64,000 bases of DNA from Lichenostomus cassidix (taxonomy: Eukaryota > Chordata > Aves > Passeriformes > Meliphagidae): contig CM039182.1 in assembly GCA_008360975.2 (NCBI GenBank), positions 25,764,324 through 25,828,323 on the forward strand, written 5' to 3'. Every line of letters begins with the position of its first letter. Positions within the stretch are counted from its first letter, which is position 1. The notes under the pieces are model-generated. The model ran no database searches. It was not told the DNA's origin and saw only the letters and a list, made by a program, of their open reading frames with translations. Positions 1-15,494 of this stretch are shown here, in pieces. A program made the position numbers and the translations under genes.

Positions 1-3000
1 GGTTTGGAAGATGCTTATTTTTTTCATAAACGAGAAAATCCCAACACTGATGCACTGAAAGCTTTCTTGACACCAGTTTGGTGGTATTCAAGTGGGGGTG
101 TACAGACTAATTCACTGATTTTATATATTGTGTTCAATTTCTTCCCTGACTTAATACCAGCATTTTCTATAATCAAGACCTGGGAATTTGCCATCTTCAG
201 TGAAACATGCAAAGATCTAATTGCTTGCTGCACCTGTGATACCCATTTTCCTTGAAGCCCTGCAGTATTACATGGAAAATCAGTCTCTGTAGCTGTTTAA
301 AAAGGTTGAAAGGCTTATGGTGAGCCAAGGTATATATCCTCCCATTGCTGAGCTGATACGTTTTCCCCTGCCAGAAAATGCAATAGACTCTACCTTACAG
401 AATGCTTTGGATTGCTCTGAGTGCTGTTACTACAGGCTGTCTAAGTTTTTGTCTGAGGCAGCACTGGCTGCTGGAATGTCATCAAAGCTTTGCATGCAAT
501 CCTTTAACATCTTTTGCCAGAACCATTCACAAATAGAAAATTGCTGATATTTCAGAGCCTGCAGGAGAACTCAACTTCTACATCTTTCTAGGTTCTAATG
601 TCTCAGAAGTAGAGCTGTTCTTCTGATGGAAGAACCCATATTTGTACCTCTTTCTGAAGTTGTGAGACCCTTTTGGGCTCCCCAGCACCTGTGTGATTTG
701 GGCATTTGGCAGCAGCTCAGTTCCTGGAGGTTGGGGAATGGCAATCAATTCTAATTATTGGCTGATGCTGTAAATACGCACTTGGTCCTGGAGGATCTGA
801 GCTCATGCCAGAAATGACAAGTGTTTAGTAGTCCCCTGGCTAGTGTAGACCCTTGCAGCTACTAATTAGCAGTAGCTTTTCACTTCCCTGCTCTGTAGAG
901 AACGGAACTGCTGCTAAATATCAATCCTCTGAAGGCAATTGTGATATGTTCAGGTTATGCTAGCCCATGGCCAGCATCGAGAAAAGGGTGGTCCTTCCCT
1001 TTCCCCCAGCCTTGCCTGCTTGTTGTGCTGGCACTTGTGAGCATGTGATTGTGTGATGGTTTACACTAAAACTAACCCTGCAGAAATCAGATATCAGTAA
1101 ACTGATGTGACTCATTGCATGGCTCCATTTAGTGCTAGAGCTGATGAAAGGGAGGAAATTGCAATCTGATGCCATGGGAAAGAGGGTCCTTCTTTTTGTC
1201 AGCAGGGGACCCTTGGATTGGCTTAAACCATCACGAAATAAGCCCTTCAACATTTTGATCCACAATGAATAATTTCTAAGCTCTCAAGGGACAAAAGACT
1301 CACAGTTCTAGAGTACAGTTGGGGAAGAGAAAGGAACCAGTGTGATATGATGAAAACAAACAATGCAAGAGTAGTTCAGCAAGCATGGGTGGTTTAACAT
1401 CTCTTTAGGAATCCACTGTAAACTCAGTGTGAACCTGAGACTACTTTCACTTCTGCAAACTAACTCCCAGCAACCATTTAAATTAAGCAGGTGGATCAAC
1501 TACGCATGTTCCTCACTCTTGCCAGCCACTTTCCAGTGGTGCCATGTCTCTTGTGCTTGAATATATTCCTCTTTATCCAAATAGTGACTTGTATGAAGTA
1601 ATTACTACAGGATTTGTTGCTGGTACAAAGTAACCTCATTTACAGTCTATTTGCGTCAAGGCTGCATGCTTACAGCAGTTTGGCAGAGCAAAATAGACTA
1701 TTCCAACAGCAGGAGATTTTTTTCTAGTGGAATATTTCTGTAAACATGGAATTTCAGCTTGATGTTTTTTCAGTCATTACTGGAAAGAGTTAAAATATCT
1801 TATCTCTTGCATTTGTCTGCAATGTCTGACTTTGTATAGAACATCTGTCATTTGGTTAGTCTTTATTGCCATTCATGTTGAAGCAATGATGAATTGCTGT
1901 TTCAATGTCTTCATCAGATTGCACAGATATGTTCTTTGAGCATCTACCCATTTATCCTCAAAGGACTATCTGGATGGTTTAATTGATTGAATAGAGCACA
2001 ATGGCATGTGTCAATCTACTAGCCAGCCTTTTCTTAATATCTCACTCCTTTTAATTTAGCTTTAGAGAATGCTACATAATGAATTGAGTAATAACTACCA
2101 TATGTCCTGACTATATAGATGTATTGATTAAATCCCTATGTCTACTAGGGACTCTGGATCTTTCACAGAGTTAAGAAAGCAATACATTTCTCTTTCAAAA
2201 AATATCTAAAATATTTTTTAGCATTTACTAAAAAATTCAGAACAGTTTTGGGGACTGTTGCTGCAGGCATATCTGTTTTTTAATGAATTTCACTGGATTT
2301 GTGCTAATATATTTTTCAGATTTTTATGTGTCATATAGTCCTACTGTATGGCATATTTGTTGGATACAACTTATTTTGCAGGCTTTTGCCTAACCTTTAA
2401 CACATGGGGATCACAGTAATTCTTTTTGATGGAAGCTTAGGTTGAGAAGTAATAGTTAAGTCAGAATTTAATCTTTTGTCTGTTTTAAAAACTGGTTTTG
2501 GTATGAAATAAGAAACTTATATTTCAGTATCACATCAGAATGAGGGGCTGGATGTCAATCAGGCTCAGTTAACAGGAGCTATTTTGTGGTCTTCAGAAAG
2601 CCTGTATCTGTAAGACGGGATTAGTTTTATGGCTAGTAGCCAGCAGAGAGTTGAAACTAACACTAAGCTGAATTTTGTATATATGTTTATGCAGTACTCC
2701 TGAAAACATGAAATATGTGTCTCTCAGTGCAGCAGTATAAACAGCCTTTTATTTCATATATTCCCCAGACAGACTTCCCTCCAGCTGGCTTCTGTTATCT
2801 TCTTTGTAGCTCCTATCACATTTCCCCTTCACCTAACATGCTCTCTGTACTCAGGGCTGTGGATGATAGAGCTTAGTGTCCTTCCACATGATACAAAGGC
2901 CTTTGTCTCCAGGTTATTCCCAGAGGGTTGGGGATATAGTGAATCATAAATCAGCTTCATAGTCTAATGAAACTATTAGACTTTTTTTCTACTCAAATAC

Positions 3001-6000
3001 TTTTAATTTTGACTCCAGAGATGGCTAAATAGTCTGGATTTATAATTTCCTCTAATTTGGTCCAATTTTGTGTCCTTAAAAATCACACCAGATTGCCCAT
3101 TGCACATTTACAAGGCCATTTCTCCAATCTTTCTATTCCCATGCTCTAGTGGAGATCTCAGTGAAGGTTCTCAATACAGCTGTGCTTCTATCACTGAAGA
3201 TGGCCTGTAGCATTATTTTGCTTGGCAGCATTTTGAATAGTCCATGGTTTTGCATTTGAATATTTAGAATTTGTGTGCAGATTTATAGAATTCATTTTTA
3301 CACTATGGTACAAAAGCAACTACAAAAAACCTAAGCAAGACAACCTTGACAAACATTACACTAAAATGTTCTTATTTTAACAGAGTGACCTCTAATTCTT
3401 CATCCTCAATTTTGAATCAAGAAGTAACTGTGGCTGGAATTTTTAATCTGCAAATAATTGCAGCTACATTTTACAGCACTTAGCCTGATTACAGTTCCCA
3501 CAGAGCTATGGTGAAATGTGACTTGCATGTAGCTCTCCTTCTATTACAGGGTCTGAGTTTATCCTGCATTTTTTTCTAATCCAGCTGATTCTGAAATCTT
3601 ACACTGCTCAGGCGAATTTTGATGAAATGGTATGTCTTAAAAGTATACCAATTTACGGGAGCCAAAATTTTTCACAGTAATGTAAGCATTTCAGTAAGCC
3701 TAATTGAAAAGATTTCTATCCTCTAAGGGTTGAAGTTCTGATTAAAAACAGTGAGATAGGAGGAGAGAGAGCTGAAACCCAAGAGAGCTGCTATCTCTTA
3801 GTGCATTAATGTGGGGAGAGTATGAAAAGGAACCGAAAATGAGTCTTCACCATAGTGGTGGCTGATCACTTTGCTCTTCAATATATCAACTCTTCTGGAT
3901 GTTCTGTGCTCACTCATTTTCTTTTATAACCTCTCCAACAGAGGAATCACCTTCCATGTTTTGGAAAATCATGTGTTCCAAAAATCATGGGGTTGAAATA
4001 AGTAAGTTACTCTCTCCCATTTTCTTCACATTTAATCTATTTTAAAAATGAAACAGTTAGATAATGATGATAGGGAAAATACTAGTGAAATGTACAGACA
4101 TATTGGCAAGCTGAGAAGGAGCTGGGAGGAAAGTCAAAAGAAAGTTCTGGCCATGGTTCCACATGTTTTAATGCATCTTTCCTCCATTTCTCAGTTTATG
4201 TAATTTAAGAACTTAAGGTTATAAAGATGACATGGGAGTCATCTAGAGTCTTGAATTAAGCAAACTTAACTAGATTTAACGAAGCTGATTTTTGTTGCTC
4301 TAATCTCTTTGCTCTATGCTGCTATATCAGCAATCTCCAAAAACAGGACAGCAGCTACAGTTCATTGTAGCACAGTAAGTAAGCCTTGATTTGTGTCTGA
4401 AAGAGCAATACTAGGTGTTTAATGGTTAGACTGGTTGCCAAAGTAGCATGCTAGTAGGTTATTGATAAAGCTATGAATTCTAAGCTACTACATTGTTATT
4501 TCAACACCAACAATCTGATTACTTGAGCATGGATTACTTGAGTATAGTGGTTTGTCAGGAAATACCAACGACATTTTTTGTGCTGCAGTCTGCCTGGAGA
4601 TCGCACAATTCTGTTTGTTGTTCTTTGTATTTTTTGTTGTTGTAGGTGGTACTTTTTTGCTATCCATGTACATGGCTCACATGAATTTTAGGAAGTGAGA
4701 ATAGCCTTGGCTATTAAAAAATTGGTAAGAAACTCCTTCACACTTGTGCTCTTTCTGCAGTCAGATTCACTATTGTGACACCTTTACTTCCTTGTCTTCC
4801 TTGGCTGAAGACAATAGATTGCGATATTATCCTCTATTCAGCTTGTTTGCATGGGTTGGAGAATGAAACCATAGTGTCACAATTTTTCCAAAATAATAAC
4901 TTCTGAACAAAAATGTAATGGAGATTATACATTCCAGGCATAAGAATATGAATATTAGTATGAATGTTCCTTGAGAACTTTTCATCTTTATGTAACAATC
5001 TTCATTTCTTAATTTACCTTCCTAGTCAACACAAGCCAGGCAATGAATCCTCACAGGATTTTTTGTGTTGCTATATCTACTATAGTTCTTTTCTACTGAC
5101 TGGATTTCCTGTTGAAGTTACTCAGTGCATTGCTTTATCTTGACCTCTTTTGTTTTCAGCTAAGTGTTGAATACTGTCTTTGAAATAGTTACAATTGAAA
5201 TCTACCATTTGCCAGCAAGTAGCATGTGAATTTTACAAATCATCTTAGTCATCTGTGATGTAGCAAGTGAGAATGCAGCCGTGAGGATTTTGCTTAGAAT
5301 GGTCTCTTGCATGGCAGGTGCAATGGGAATGTACATATTGCTAATGAGGATGCAGTCTTCTGACTGATGAACTCTCTAAAATCAGGGAATTTCTGGTATC
5401 AGAATACTCATATCCCTTTTTATCTTCAAATGGACTTAAGTCTTCAGAAAACAAGAGAAAGTTTTATGGTCTAAAGCCTAGGCAGTCATTTCTGGCATGA
5501 AGCTTCTAAGACACTTCCAGTGCTGTGTTGTATATGAGAACAAGCAGTGACATTTTATAATTAGAGAGCCATGAATGTATTAATTGCTTTCTAGGGTATT
5601 ATGTTAGTACTTTATATTCCCTTGCACCTATGACTCTTTACAGATTCTGTTTGCAAAGCAAAATATGTGTTGGGATCAGGGTTTGACACTACCAGATCTT
5701 AACATATGCTTAACACATTTGTATAAACTTTTAAACCATGCATATCTTGCAATGGGGAAAGAATCTCAACTGCAGTCCCTGCCTCTCCTCACCATGGTGT
5801 TTGGGTGTTGGTGCTTGAACTGCCTTTGTTCTGTCTGACCTCCTTTATTGGTGATTACTGGCTCTATCAGCGCTGTTTTGTGGGATATGTGTAAACAAAG
5901 GAACCATACAAATGTATACAAGTGTAATATGGTGGCACTGCTGGTGTGTTGATTTTGGCACAACAGCATGCCAGTTGGGGGAAGCCAGAGGCTAATATTC

Positions 6001-9000
6001 AACAGATGGCAAAGTCCTAAACCCTATAATAATGGCTGCAGTTATTTTCATTACTGTCATTTGATGACACATACCATAGTGGGGAAAGACTTGAACTGGG
6101 TAATCACAGGAACTGTACTCCAAAGGACCAGATGCACTTCAAACTCTTAAAATGGTGACGGATGTTCAGGCTGAATGCCACTGCTGTCTATATTCCAGGT
6201 ATATTTATTGCTGAGGACCACATTGTTTGCTGTCATACACAAGGCTAGCATTTTCCTTTCTGTAGTAACCAGGAACAAAACATAAAAATTGGTATTTGTT
6301 GTATGAAGAGAAATTATTCATCATTGCTGATATGTCTGTACATAATTATCATCACATATATAGTGATATATTACCTTTCAAATTTTTCAACATGGAAGAT
6401 CAAAGCATGAAAAACTAGAAAAGGTTTGTTGTGGAAGCCTAAAGAATTTAAAAAATCACAAGCTTTTCTGATTGGTCCTGATAAAATTCATACCAGTTTA
6501 TGTGAATAAAAGCATCAGATGATTATACCCTGAAGTTTTACAAGGTTAAAGTTATTTTTGTTCCTCCAGCTTAAGAAACCTGTGAACTGTTTGTTATTAT
6601 CCTGTGCACAGGGGACTTCCATTTAATAATTTGAATGTTTTTAAAATTATTTAGAATTTTATGATTTTTCTTTCTCAAATTTGAAGGACAAAATTACGAT
6701 AATCTGTGTTCTGGCAGAAAAAGACATTGACTTTTAGAAAATTAATCAGATCATATTTGAATATTCATATAACTACTTTGCATTTGGGCAAAAATAGTTC
6801 TTTTTGGTTGCCTGGAGATTTAGGAGTGACCTACTCTGACCCAATTTTTAAAAAGTCCAACAAAGCAGGTCTTTTTCTGAACTATTTATTACAGCATTTA
6901 TAGTCATCATACATTTTCAGGCTTTGATTCATAGTGTATTAACAGGGGCATGCAGTGATTCCTTAATGTTTGTTTTTTTTAAAAAAAGAAAAAGAAAGTA
7001 AAATCATATTCCTTTATTAAGCAATTCTGTACAAGCCTTCAAACACTACAACAAAGCCAGAATATTTCACTCCTACCATCAGTGATCTAACACTTAATAT
7101 TAAGACAGCTCCTACTGTGACACGTTTTAAACTGTTTCTTCCCTCTGCTGGGCTAACAACATAATAGGGATCAGGAAAACAGTTCTGAACATGGCATTGC
7201 TAAAATCTCTGAAAAAAATTTCTAGGTTAAGCCTTCTTTCTGACCCTACCTTCTGTAATTGGTGCAAAGCGGGTTGAGAGAACCTGGAGCAAAAAAATCT
7301 TATTAAATCACTCTGCTGCTTTGTCAGCTGATGTTGAGCTACTTATTTGAGGTCCTTGGTGCAAATCCTGATGTATTCATGGCTTCTATAAAATGGAGCA
7401 TTGAAAAAGCCATAAACAAGGGGGGAAATCCATAAATCAACCTGACTGGGAAATTGAAATTGTAATAAGACTTTTACAAATGTCCTAATAAAATGAGAGA
7501 GGTTGGTGTTTTGGTTTTTTTTCTCCTGTTTTTTTGGATTTTTTTTTTTTGGTTTTTTTTTTTTTTTTTAATTAACTGCATCCTTGAAAGGCAAATGGAG
7601 CACATGGATCTGGAAAGGATTTCCTTATTTTTGCAAGCAGGCTATGTATGCATACTTGATATGCAGTATCTTTAGGAAATCACTTCCAGTATTTTCAGTG
7701 CATCTTAGATCAGGTTCCTTCCATTTCAAGCCTCCTGCAAAATTAGGCTGGACATCATCTGAGACCAGCCTTTAGAATCCATTTACAGCCAATCAGGAAA
7801 GACGATATCATATCCAAAGGTATAGGATTGGGACTCAGGGGCTTAGGCTTTGTTTCTGTGGTGTTCCTTGTACACTGAGAAAATTAATTTTGCTCTGGAT
7901 TGTAATTTTAAGTACCTGCATCAATCCAGAGGAGATGCTGTGCATTGGAAGCACAGACTGGCTTCTCACAGTGCCTGCCTAACACCCTTCAGGGGTGGAG
8001 AGAGAAATATTTTGCTATTGGGAAATTTGCATACGTGCTGCAGAACAGAGGTACAAAGACCCAATTAGCCCAGATCTGAAAGGGTATTAGTGAGTGGTCT
8101 TTATCTGCTTACTTGAGGCAGTTCACTCACTCAAGGTTACAAAGAAAGTTCTTTCTTCCCTTAAAATACTGCTGAGATCTACATTCCAAGTTTCAACCTT
8201 AATAATCTGGATGCAATTCTGCTGCCTTTACTCAGTCTGGGTTGTCCCAGTGATGATGGTTTGTGATCCTGCACTCAGTGGTAATAAAATATTGTAAGCC
8301 TGTACCCAGAGCAAGTTAGAGTCAAATCATGTCTGCCTCTGTCTTCTGGCTCTGCAATATTATAAATGACAGTCCTGTAATTTTAAAATATTCTGAAGAC
8401 AAACAAATGGTTGCAAACAAGCACTACTCCCAGCTTATCAAATAGGTCTGAACCTCAAAAGTGTTGTGGGCAAAGGTTATGTACAAATTTCATCTGAAAT
8501 ATATTTTTTTTCCTGGACTTAATGAGTACCTTTGAGTATTGCAGTCAAAAAAACATTCCATCTGGTGACAGCTTTTCTACAAATGAGAGAAAAGGACATT
8601 TTAAGAAACTTCTTGCTCAGATGGTAGGGATTACTTTTTTTTTTGTTGTTTGGTTTTGTTTTGTTTGTTTATTTCATACTCTGCTAGTCTCTCATGACTT
8701 TAGAAACACAGTTTTATACTTAATTGGTCCAAAATAAATTAAACATGGTCATTGGGTCACTAAGGATCTATATACTGATATCAGTTATTGTTGTTGAACT
8801 GAATGTTTTTGTGTCACTTAGAAAGATCCATAATAATTCTAAATCTATATGAACTTATTATTGTTATTGTTGTAGAAAGCTTTCTGACCTTTGGTTCTAA
8901 TTTTTATAGGTTGACATGATTGCAGACTTATGTAATAGCAGGCACAAAATTAAAACATATGTAATTTTCATATTGATACTGGAAAAAAATGGCTGAAAGG

Positions 9001-11617
9001 GAAAATCTGTCTCTGTCCTTTTAATTTGTATTTTTGAAATCAGATTTGTCTTCAGAAGGAGTGTGTGGGAACCACGCTAAAGTCATGCAAAGGAATCAGC
9101 TTAGAATCTCAGAGGTGATTAAAAGGTCTGAGTCCTGGTTTGATGCTTGCAGGCTCTCCACAATCAACAGGAGTCCAGGAGATTGGAGCACTGTTGTGGA
9201 ACTAGTTAATTTGATGCAATTTGATTCTGAGCTTATTTCAAAAACTTATCAGCAGAAAGCAAACTAATACTGAGGCAGTGCATAAGAACATCATCTCCCT
9301 AAGGCAAGATTAAAGTGCAGAAGTCTGGGCTGTCAGATATTTATGAAGCCAAAGAAAGTCTTGCATGAGCAGTACTGTGGCCCTGCTATTTTGTGGTGGT
9401 ATTGCTTGAACTTATTTATCAAGAAAAAAATCATGTACTGTTTTTCCAGTTCCCCCCAGTGCTGGACTATAAAAGATCTCCACTGCCTTGTCTCTCCAGT
9501 CTCCATGTCACTTGTCTGTCTTTTTCCAGTTTCTTTTTTTTTCCTTTAATCTTCTTCATGACTGTAACAGTGAGAAAAAGTTGTGACTGACCAGATTCTT
9601 CTTCCAGTGGTTAGATGGAATTTAAACACATTTTGGGGGTTTATGTCCATATAGACTTAGGAAGAGAATGAGGTCCCCAGGTCTGTGTGTATGTAACTTG
9701 CCTCAGGAGGCATCGTGAGTTGCTTCTATGGAGTTACTGATTCTATTTTTAGTTTTAGAAGTACCCAGGGAATTTGAATGAGACTGAGGCCATATTGTAC
9801 TAGGAGATGTGTACATAAACAGTAAGAGACAGTACCTGCCACACAAACCTTGAGGCTTATACAGTATAGGGCCAAAAGGGAAAAGTCAGTCACAAAATGG
9901 AGGTTATACACCCCAGAGCAGCTAAATTTGAATTAGCCTCCTAATCCCTGAAATTCGGTTCACTGCTAGACTGTGCCTTGAGCACCAGAAATACTGTTAT
10001 ATGGGATGAATGGATATAGCTTTAGGGACCATCAGTTGCTTGATAGTCCAGGGACTGAAATAATCAGTGAAACCACATACCTTTTCAGCTGACCTATGGT
10101 TATTGCCCATGACTCATGCTCACCACAGTATATCTCATGTAGTTGGGGTTTTTTAGTTCCCTGTCACTAGATTAGTATCCTGTTTTGCTCTCTGAGACTA
10201 ATGATACCTATGGAATAGGGTAAATGAAGAAGTACTTCATTCATCTTATCAACATCTTTCTCTTTTTAGCATCCTCTCTAGATTGATCTCATTTACCATC
10301 TGGGACCACAATAGAGCTCTCTTTTAAAGGTAGATAAAATTATAAAATTCAATTGTTATATTAAGGCTTTTTTCCTTAAACCCTTACCCCGAATAAATTA
10401 ATGAAAATGAGTCAAAAGTTTCATTCCAGTTACAGAAGGTAAACCAGCAGCTTAATGTCAGAATACTATCTAGCTCAAGTTGTTGCATATAGATAGAATG
10501 GGATTTCAAATCTCCACAAAATTAAATAATAATGAAAGAATTTATTTACAGCATTTCTTTTCCAGTCACATCATGTCACATGACATTACATTTGTTGGGC
10601 TGAAACTTAAGATGGGTTTCTGTGCTTTTGCATTGATTCATTCCATATTTGGCATTTGTAGACAAAATATAAAACTTTTTTTCTTGTTCTACTAGAAAGG
10701 AGAATTTCTACTTTTTAGCCCTCTCCCTGGGGTGAGTACTGCTGAAAATCATAGGAATATTCCAGTAATAACTAGAGCAAGCCCTTCCTAAACAGCTGAA
10801 GTAAACAATCTCTAGATAGGCAAACCTCCCATGCAGGATGCCAAATTTTGAAATTTCTGTCTCTTTCTTGAGAGTGGACTGTGAAGTCTAATTTAATTAT
10901 GAAGTCTTTGAATACCTGAATTTAGGCTTTTAAACTGATCCATTTGAAAGAAATGTCTACTCCTGAAAATGTGCCTATCATAGGTGCAGTTAAGCTGTAT
11001 GGTCTACTATTATAAAATAGCCTGGGTAGACATGGATTACTTAGAATTATTATAGTATAATCACAAATCTAATAAATAGAAAAATGCTACTGTTAATGTA
11101 TAATGTACAAATTAGATGGTTACACAGTCATATTCCACATAATTCAGCTCCAGTACTAATTACTTATGAGTGCAATATAAACTTTGTATGTACATAATGT
11201 TTTTAGAAATAAAATCTATCTCTTTGCATCTTTACATTATACAGAATCTGCTCAATACTGGTTTCATTCACACTATTTAGAGAGTTTAGATTTTCCCACA
11301 AGGAAGCAAACGATCTGCATAAAGTGATAGGAAAGAAATAAGAACAAATTATTTATCTGAGTAGATGGGTTTTAAATCCATTGTTCAAAAAGCTCTTTTA
11401 TCATCACCAAAGTGATGGATTTTTTCTTTAAGGGAAAGTGGCAGTAATTAGTTATAATACCTGAGAGAATTCAATAAATATTTGCTAAATTAAGATTATT
11501 TATTATTTGTATGCTAGGAGCATCTAGAAGATTCCTGTGAGATCAGACCTCCGTTGTTCAAGGAACTGTATAAGAACAGCTGTTATCCCAAACAAAACAT
11601 CCAGTTCAAGATAGATG
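1..11617. other. Intronic DNA without recognised elements
   Basis: A/T-rich sequence with no recognised gene or transposon. T/G-rich simple-sequence stretches occur at about 7505-7571 and 8632-8670. Open frames are 101 codons or fewer. Less A/T-rich pockets at about 960-1260 and 5760-6170 show no domain or repeat that I know. Confidence 0.6.
7505..7571. repeat. T-rich simple sequence
   Basis: Interrupted T runs with G and TTG interruptions ending in a run of about 18 T. No poly(A) signal lies in the matching position on the minus strand, so it reads as low-complexity DNA and not a retrocopy tail. Confidence 0.85.
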
Positions 11618-11737
11618 GCAGGGAAGACAGGAAGAGAAAAAGAATTGCAAAGAAACAAAATTAATTGCCTGAGGGCACAAAGTTAGCAGCAGAGTTAGGT
11701 CTATGATCAGGTAGGTCTCTTCAAAGCCACCCTGGAG
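11618..11737 (+). mobile_element. MIR-like SINE fragment
   Basis: The stretch centred on TTGCCTGAGGGCACAAAG and continuing through GCAGAGTTAGG to GTAGGTCTCTTCAAAGCCA follows the order of the MIR core and 3' half (TTGCCCAAGGTCACA, GCAGAG, CAGGTCTGTCTGACTCCAAAGCC). It is strongly diverged and lacks the tRNA-like head. The assignment rests on recalled consensus order, not an alignment. Confidence 0.5.
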
Positions 11738-14700
11738 CTTTACCTGGAACATGTACCTTCCCTTCTTATGCTGTCTCTTTTGACTTCCAACCTGCCTCTC
11801 AGTGCAAAAACCAACCTCTGACACCCACTGTCAGGCCTTACACATCTTCTCTGAATGAGAGGTGACAGCAATCTTAATTTCCTTTGAGATGGTCAGGTAA
11901 GTTTGGTATTTGTTGATTTGTTTTCCAGAAAATGCACTGTAGATATTCCACTAGAAGAATAAACCATATTGTCTGGTTGTTTGTGTGTTGTTTGTTTGTT
12001 TGTTTTTGTTTTTGATGTTTCTGATCTTTAGTTTCTGATCAGAAAAGGGCATGGAATAGACAGCAATTTAAATACCTAGGAAGGAGAAAAATCCATGAGG
12101 ACACCCATGTATTGGATAATGCACTCAGCAATCTGTTTCTTATGTATGTTCCAAACTTAGAAGGAATTTTACAAATTGCTGCTACAGGCATCTGAACTAA
12201 TGAAGTAGTTTAGGGCAAAAGCAAGTGTTGCAGAAAGCCTGAATGGGGAGCTCAAGTGAGTCTACCTAGCTGAGAACAGTGCTCTGCATGGAGCCCTTCT
12301 TGAACCAGTGTCACTTAGCAGTAGAACACGGTGAGGGGAGAAGAATTCTGGGGCAGTGGCTCTGCAGTAACATGAATCTTCTGCATTTCCTCTGCCATTT
12401 CCTCTCACTTTATGCATTAATGTGAAATTTCAAACTATTTTTACTCATTGTTGCTATGACAGTTGGCCTTCCCTTTCATGTAGACTGCAATTTTAAATCC
12501 TGAGACCCTTAAGTTCAGGTACCACCTTTGTTTAGCAAAGGTTGTTCAAGATCAAAGGGTTGTCTGAGACCCTGGACTGTGCTAGTGGGGAATTCTTTCT
12601 GGGAGCTGCCATTGACCAAGATCTTCTCTAATCTAGACAGCAATTCAAATACCTTCTTTGCTTGTTTCAGAAAAGAGCATTATTTCCTTTCAGCTTAGCT
12701 TTAATTATAGGTCTGTGGGGGATACTGAAAACTATACACCAATGTAGTTATGAAGCAGATACATTCAAGTTATCCTTCTCTGTGCTGCTTCTTCAGGGTG
12801 AGTGAAAAAGCTAAGTGATGACAGCATTAACCTCAAGCCTAGAGTCTTTTTTTTTATGTTACAGTGTACATGTTCGTGTTCACTGTCTTTGTGCAAACCC
12901 AAATATTCCTAGAGCATGTGATGAAGCCCTACAGCTGGCCTCTTGGGGAGTCTGGCTTGCATAAACTTCTAGGGTTTCCTTCAGTTTCAACACACCACTG
13001 TGATTTACCTTTAGCTGTGATATGTTCCACACTGGAGTTTGATCTTGATATAACCTAGAGAAAAGCTTTTGTGGTATCATAATATAGTACATCATTGGTA
13101 GATGTATATTCAAACCTTTACTAACAGGTCAGTGTACTTGTCTTTGTGGTTTTTGTTGTTGTTTGTTTTTTGTTGGTCTTTATTTTTCCCCTTGGATTTA
13201 TTTTTTACCTTAAGTGGTTTCTACCAGATAAACTGTGTAGTTGCAAGTTGGAAGTTGAAGTGTAGGCTGCTGTCTGGTGCCACAAACTGATAGAAATCTA
13301 TTTACAATTGATTTACTATCGAGAAAGAATCCCGGAGATTATAAAGTGACATAAAGGATTTCACTGAAAGGATTTCAAAGATAAAGTTTCTCCTTTATAG
13401 AGATCAAATTCTCAAGAAGAATCACAGTTTTTCTTTCTTAAAAAAAAAGAGCGAATTTTAAACTGTTGATTTGTTATTTATTAAGTCTGAAAACTCTTAG
13501 GTGCCATCTGTTCCTGACCCCAGATATCTTGTAATAGATCTTGGAAGGTTCAGGACCAGTGCAGAGTTACTGTGAATCTCCACAGGAATGGAAATAATCT
13601 GCCATAACTGATTGTAAGAAAAGGACCCAAATTATGGTGAATAGCATTTGAACAGACAAGAATCATAGGAAGCAGGATGGAAAGACTTACAAGCCTGCAG
13701 CTATTTGTGATGGTTTCCAAAATATCTGTGTTTCAGCTGAAACTCACAGTCCAGGTAGCTTTAGTTAGATGAGGTGTGTCGCTGGATTGTGGGGGATAAA
13801 TGGAGATTGTTGTACTGGTAGTCCCCTTGAGATAGATTCCTCTTTCTAAAATGTAGTTTTATGCTGTTATTTTTGTTGCTTTAGGTTATCTGATATCTTG
13901 GATAACTCAGTGTGTCTAAAATTGCACTAGATGTATATGTTTAAACACATAATGTACATTTGATGCTTTTGCAGTGTTTCAGTTACATTTGTCAGCCTTC
14001 AGTATGCTCTGTATTCCTGGTTTCACAGTTCCTCAGGAAACATGCCTTTGTACAGCAAACTGTGCATTTCCATACTCTGAAAGGAAGGCATCTCAGAAAG
14101 ACAACCAGACATACAAGATATCCCATATTCTATCTTTTGCTTAGTAATCATTGCCTTCCATGAAGTCTTGAACAAATGACTTGGAACCAGAAGCACATAG
14201 GCTTTCATGTGCTTAGCAAAATGGTTAAGTACGGCAGGATGATCAGATGGGTAGGTGCCTATTTTCATTCTTTCTGAATACGTCTTTGTCACACCTTAGT
14301 GCACAGATACTTTTGGAAAGCTCTGAGGAGCTAGAATCTACTTCTTTAGATGTCTCAATAGCCTCACAAATTTGTCCCTTCATTCCCAGCTATAAATGCA
14401 CTATGTGGGCTCTTTACAAAGCGCAGCAGGGACATCCACATTAGAATAGTAGAGCTCAGTTGCAATCAGTACTAGATAATTCTCCGTAGAACTTCATCAC
14501 ACATATGTGATAGGCAACAAACTTAACTTCTATGTCAGGTTTAGAAGTAGAAAAGAGCTGTGCTATGATAGACCACTGCATAGTAGAGTGCCTTTGGAGC
14601 CTTTCCAAAGCAGGCGAGCCTTTCCCAGTGTCTCAGTCTCCCTGAAACACAGAGCCTGTTACATGTAGTAACCAAAGCAGTGGCATCAATTCTTCTTGGG

Positions 14701-15473
14701 TGTATTTGCTGGACATTAGGTGCAATATTGCTTCCCAAATGACACTTTATGCATGATATTTATTTTGTTTGTTTTGCATATGCATATGTGTATGTACACT
14801 GTTATGTAAGTATATTAATGAGATATCTTCACTCTCTGGGGAAGTCACAGCTTAATGTGATCTGATCTCATAATGTGGAGATATGAGTAAAACATAGATA
14901 TAAATAAAGGATACAGAAGACAACTAGGAGACAGTCAGAATCATACTGTGAAGCATATAGGAGGATCGTAAAACTCAGATTGTGGCAGACAAACGGTTTC
15001 TCTTCACAATTCAACTAGAATCATTGTTAGGTATAATTAGAGGTACTACCAAAGCACAAATCTTTGGCAATATGGTGAAATTACAAAGTTACATCATCAA
15101 AACAAAGGAATGTGTTGTCATAATTGTACGTGTAGAAATTTTATGTATGTTACAGTATCAGTATGGGGTGTCTGTTTAAATTCAAGTAGTCTGTGTTGCC
15201 TGATGCTATGAAAACTAGGTACCATTTCCTAAAATTCCGATTAGACTAATAGTGCAGTATGGTTTTATTTATTTAGGAAATCTAACAGCATATCTGCATA
15301 ATTTATGTTGTGTTTGTTCATGAAATTGGATCACACCTTTGAATTTCCAAGACTTGGTTGGAGGGAAACTTTAACTCTCTAAATCAAAACAAAAAAATAT
15401 GTTTGGATGAACATAGGTATTTTGTTTAAAACTTTGAAGTACTTCTGTCTCCACATCATTACTATACTCTGGT

Positions 15474-15494
15474 TGTAGTGTAGTGTAGTGTAGT
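15474..15494. repeat. TGTAG pentanucleotide array
   Basis: Four head-to-tail copies of TGTAG, followed by a diverged unit. A short minisatellite-like array. Confidence 0.8.
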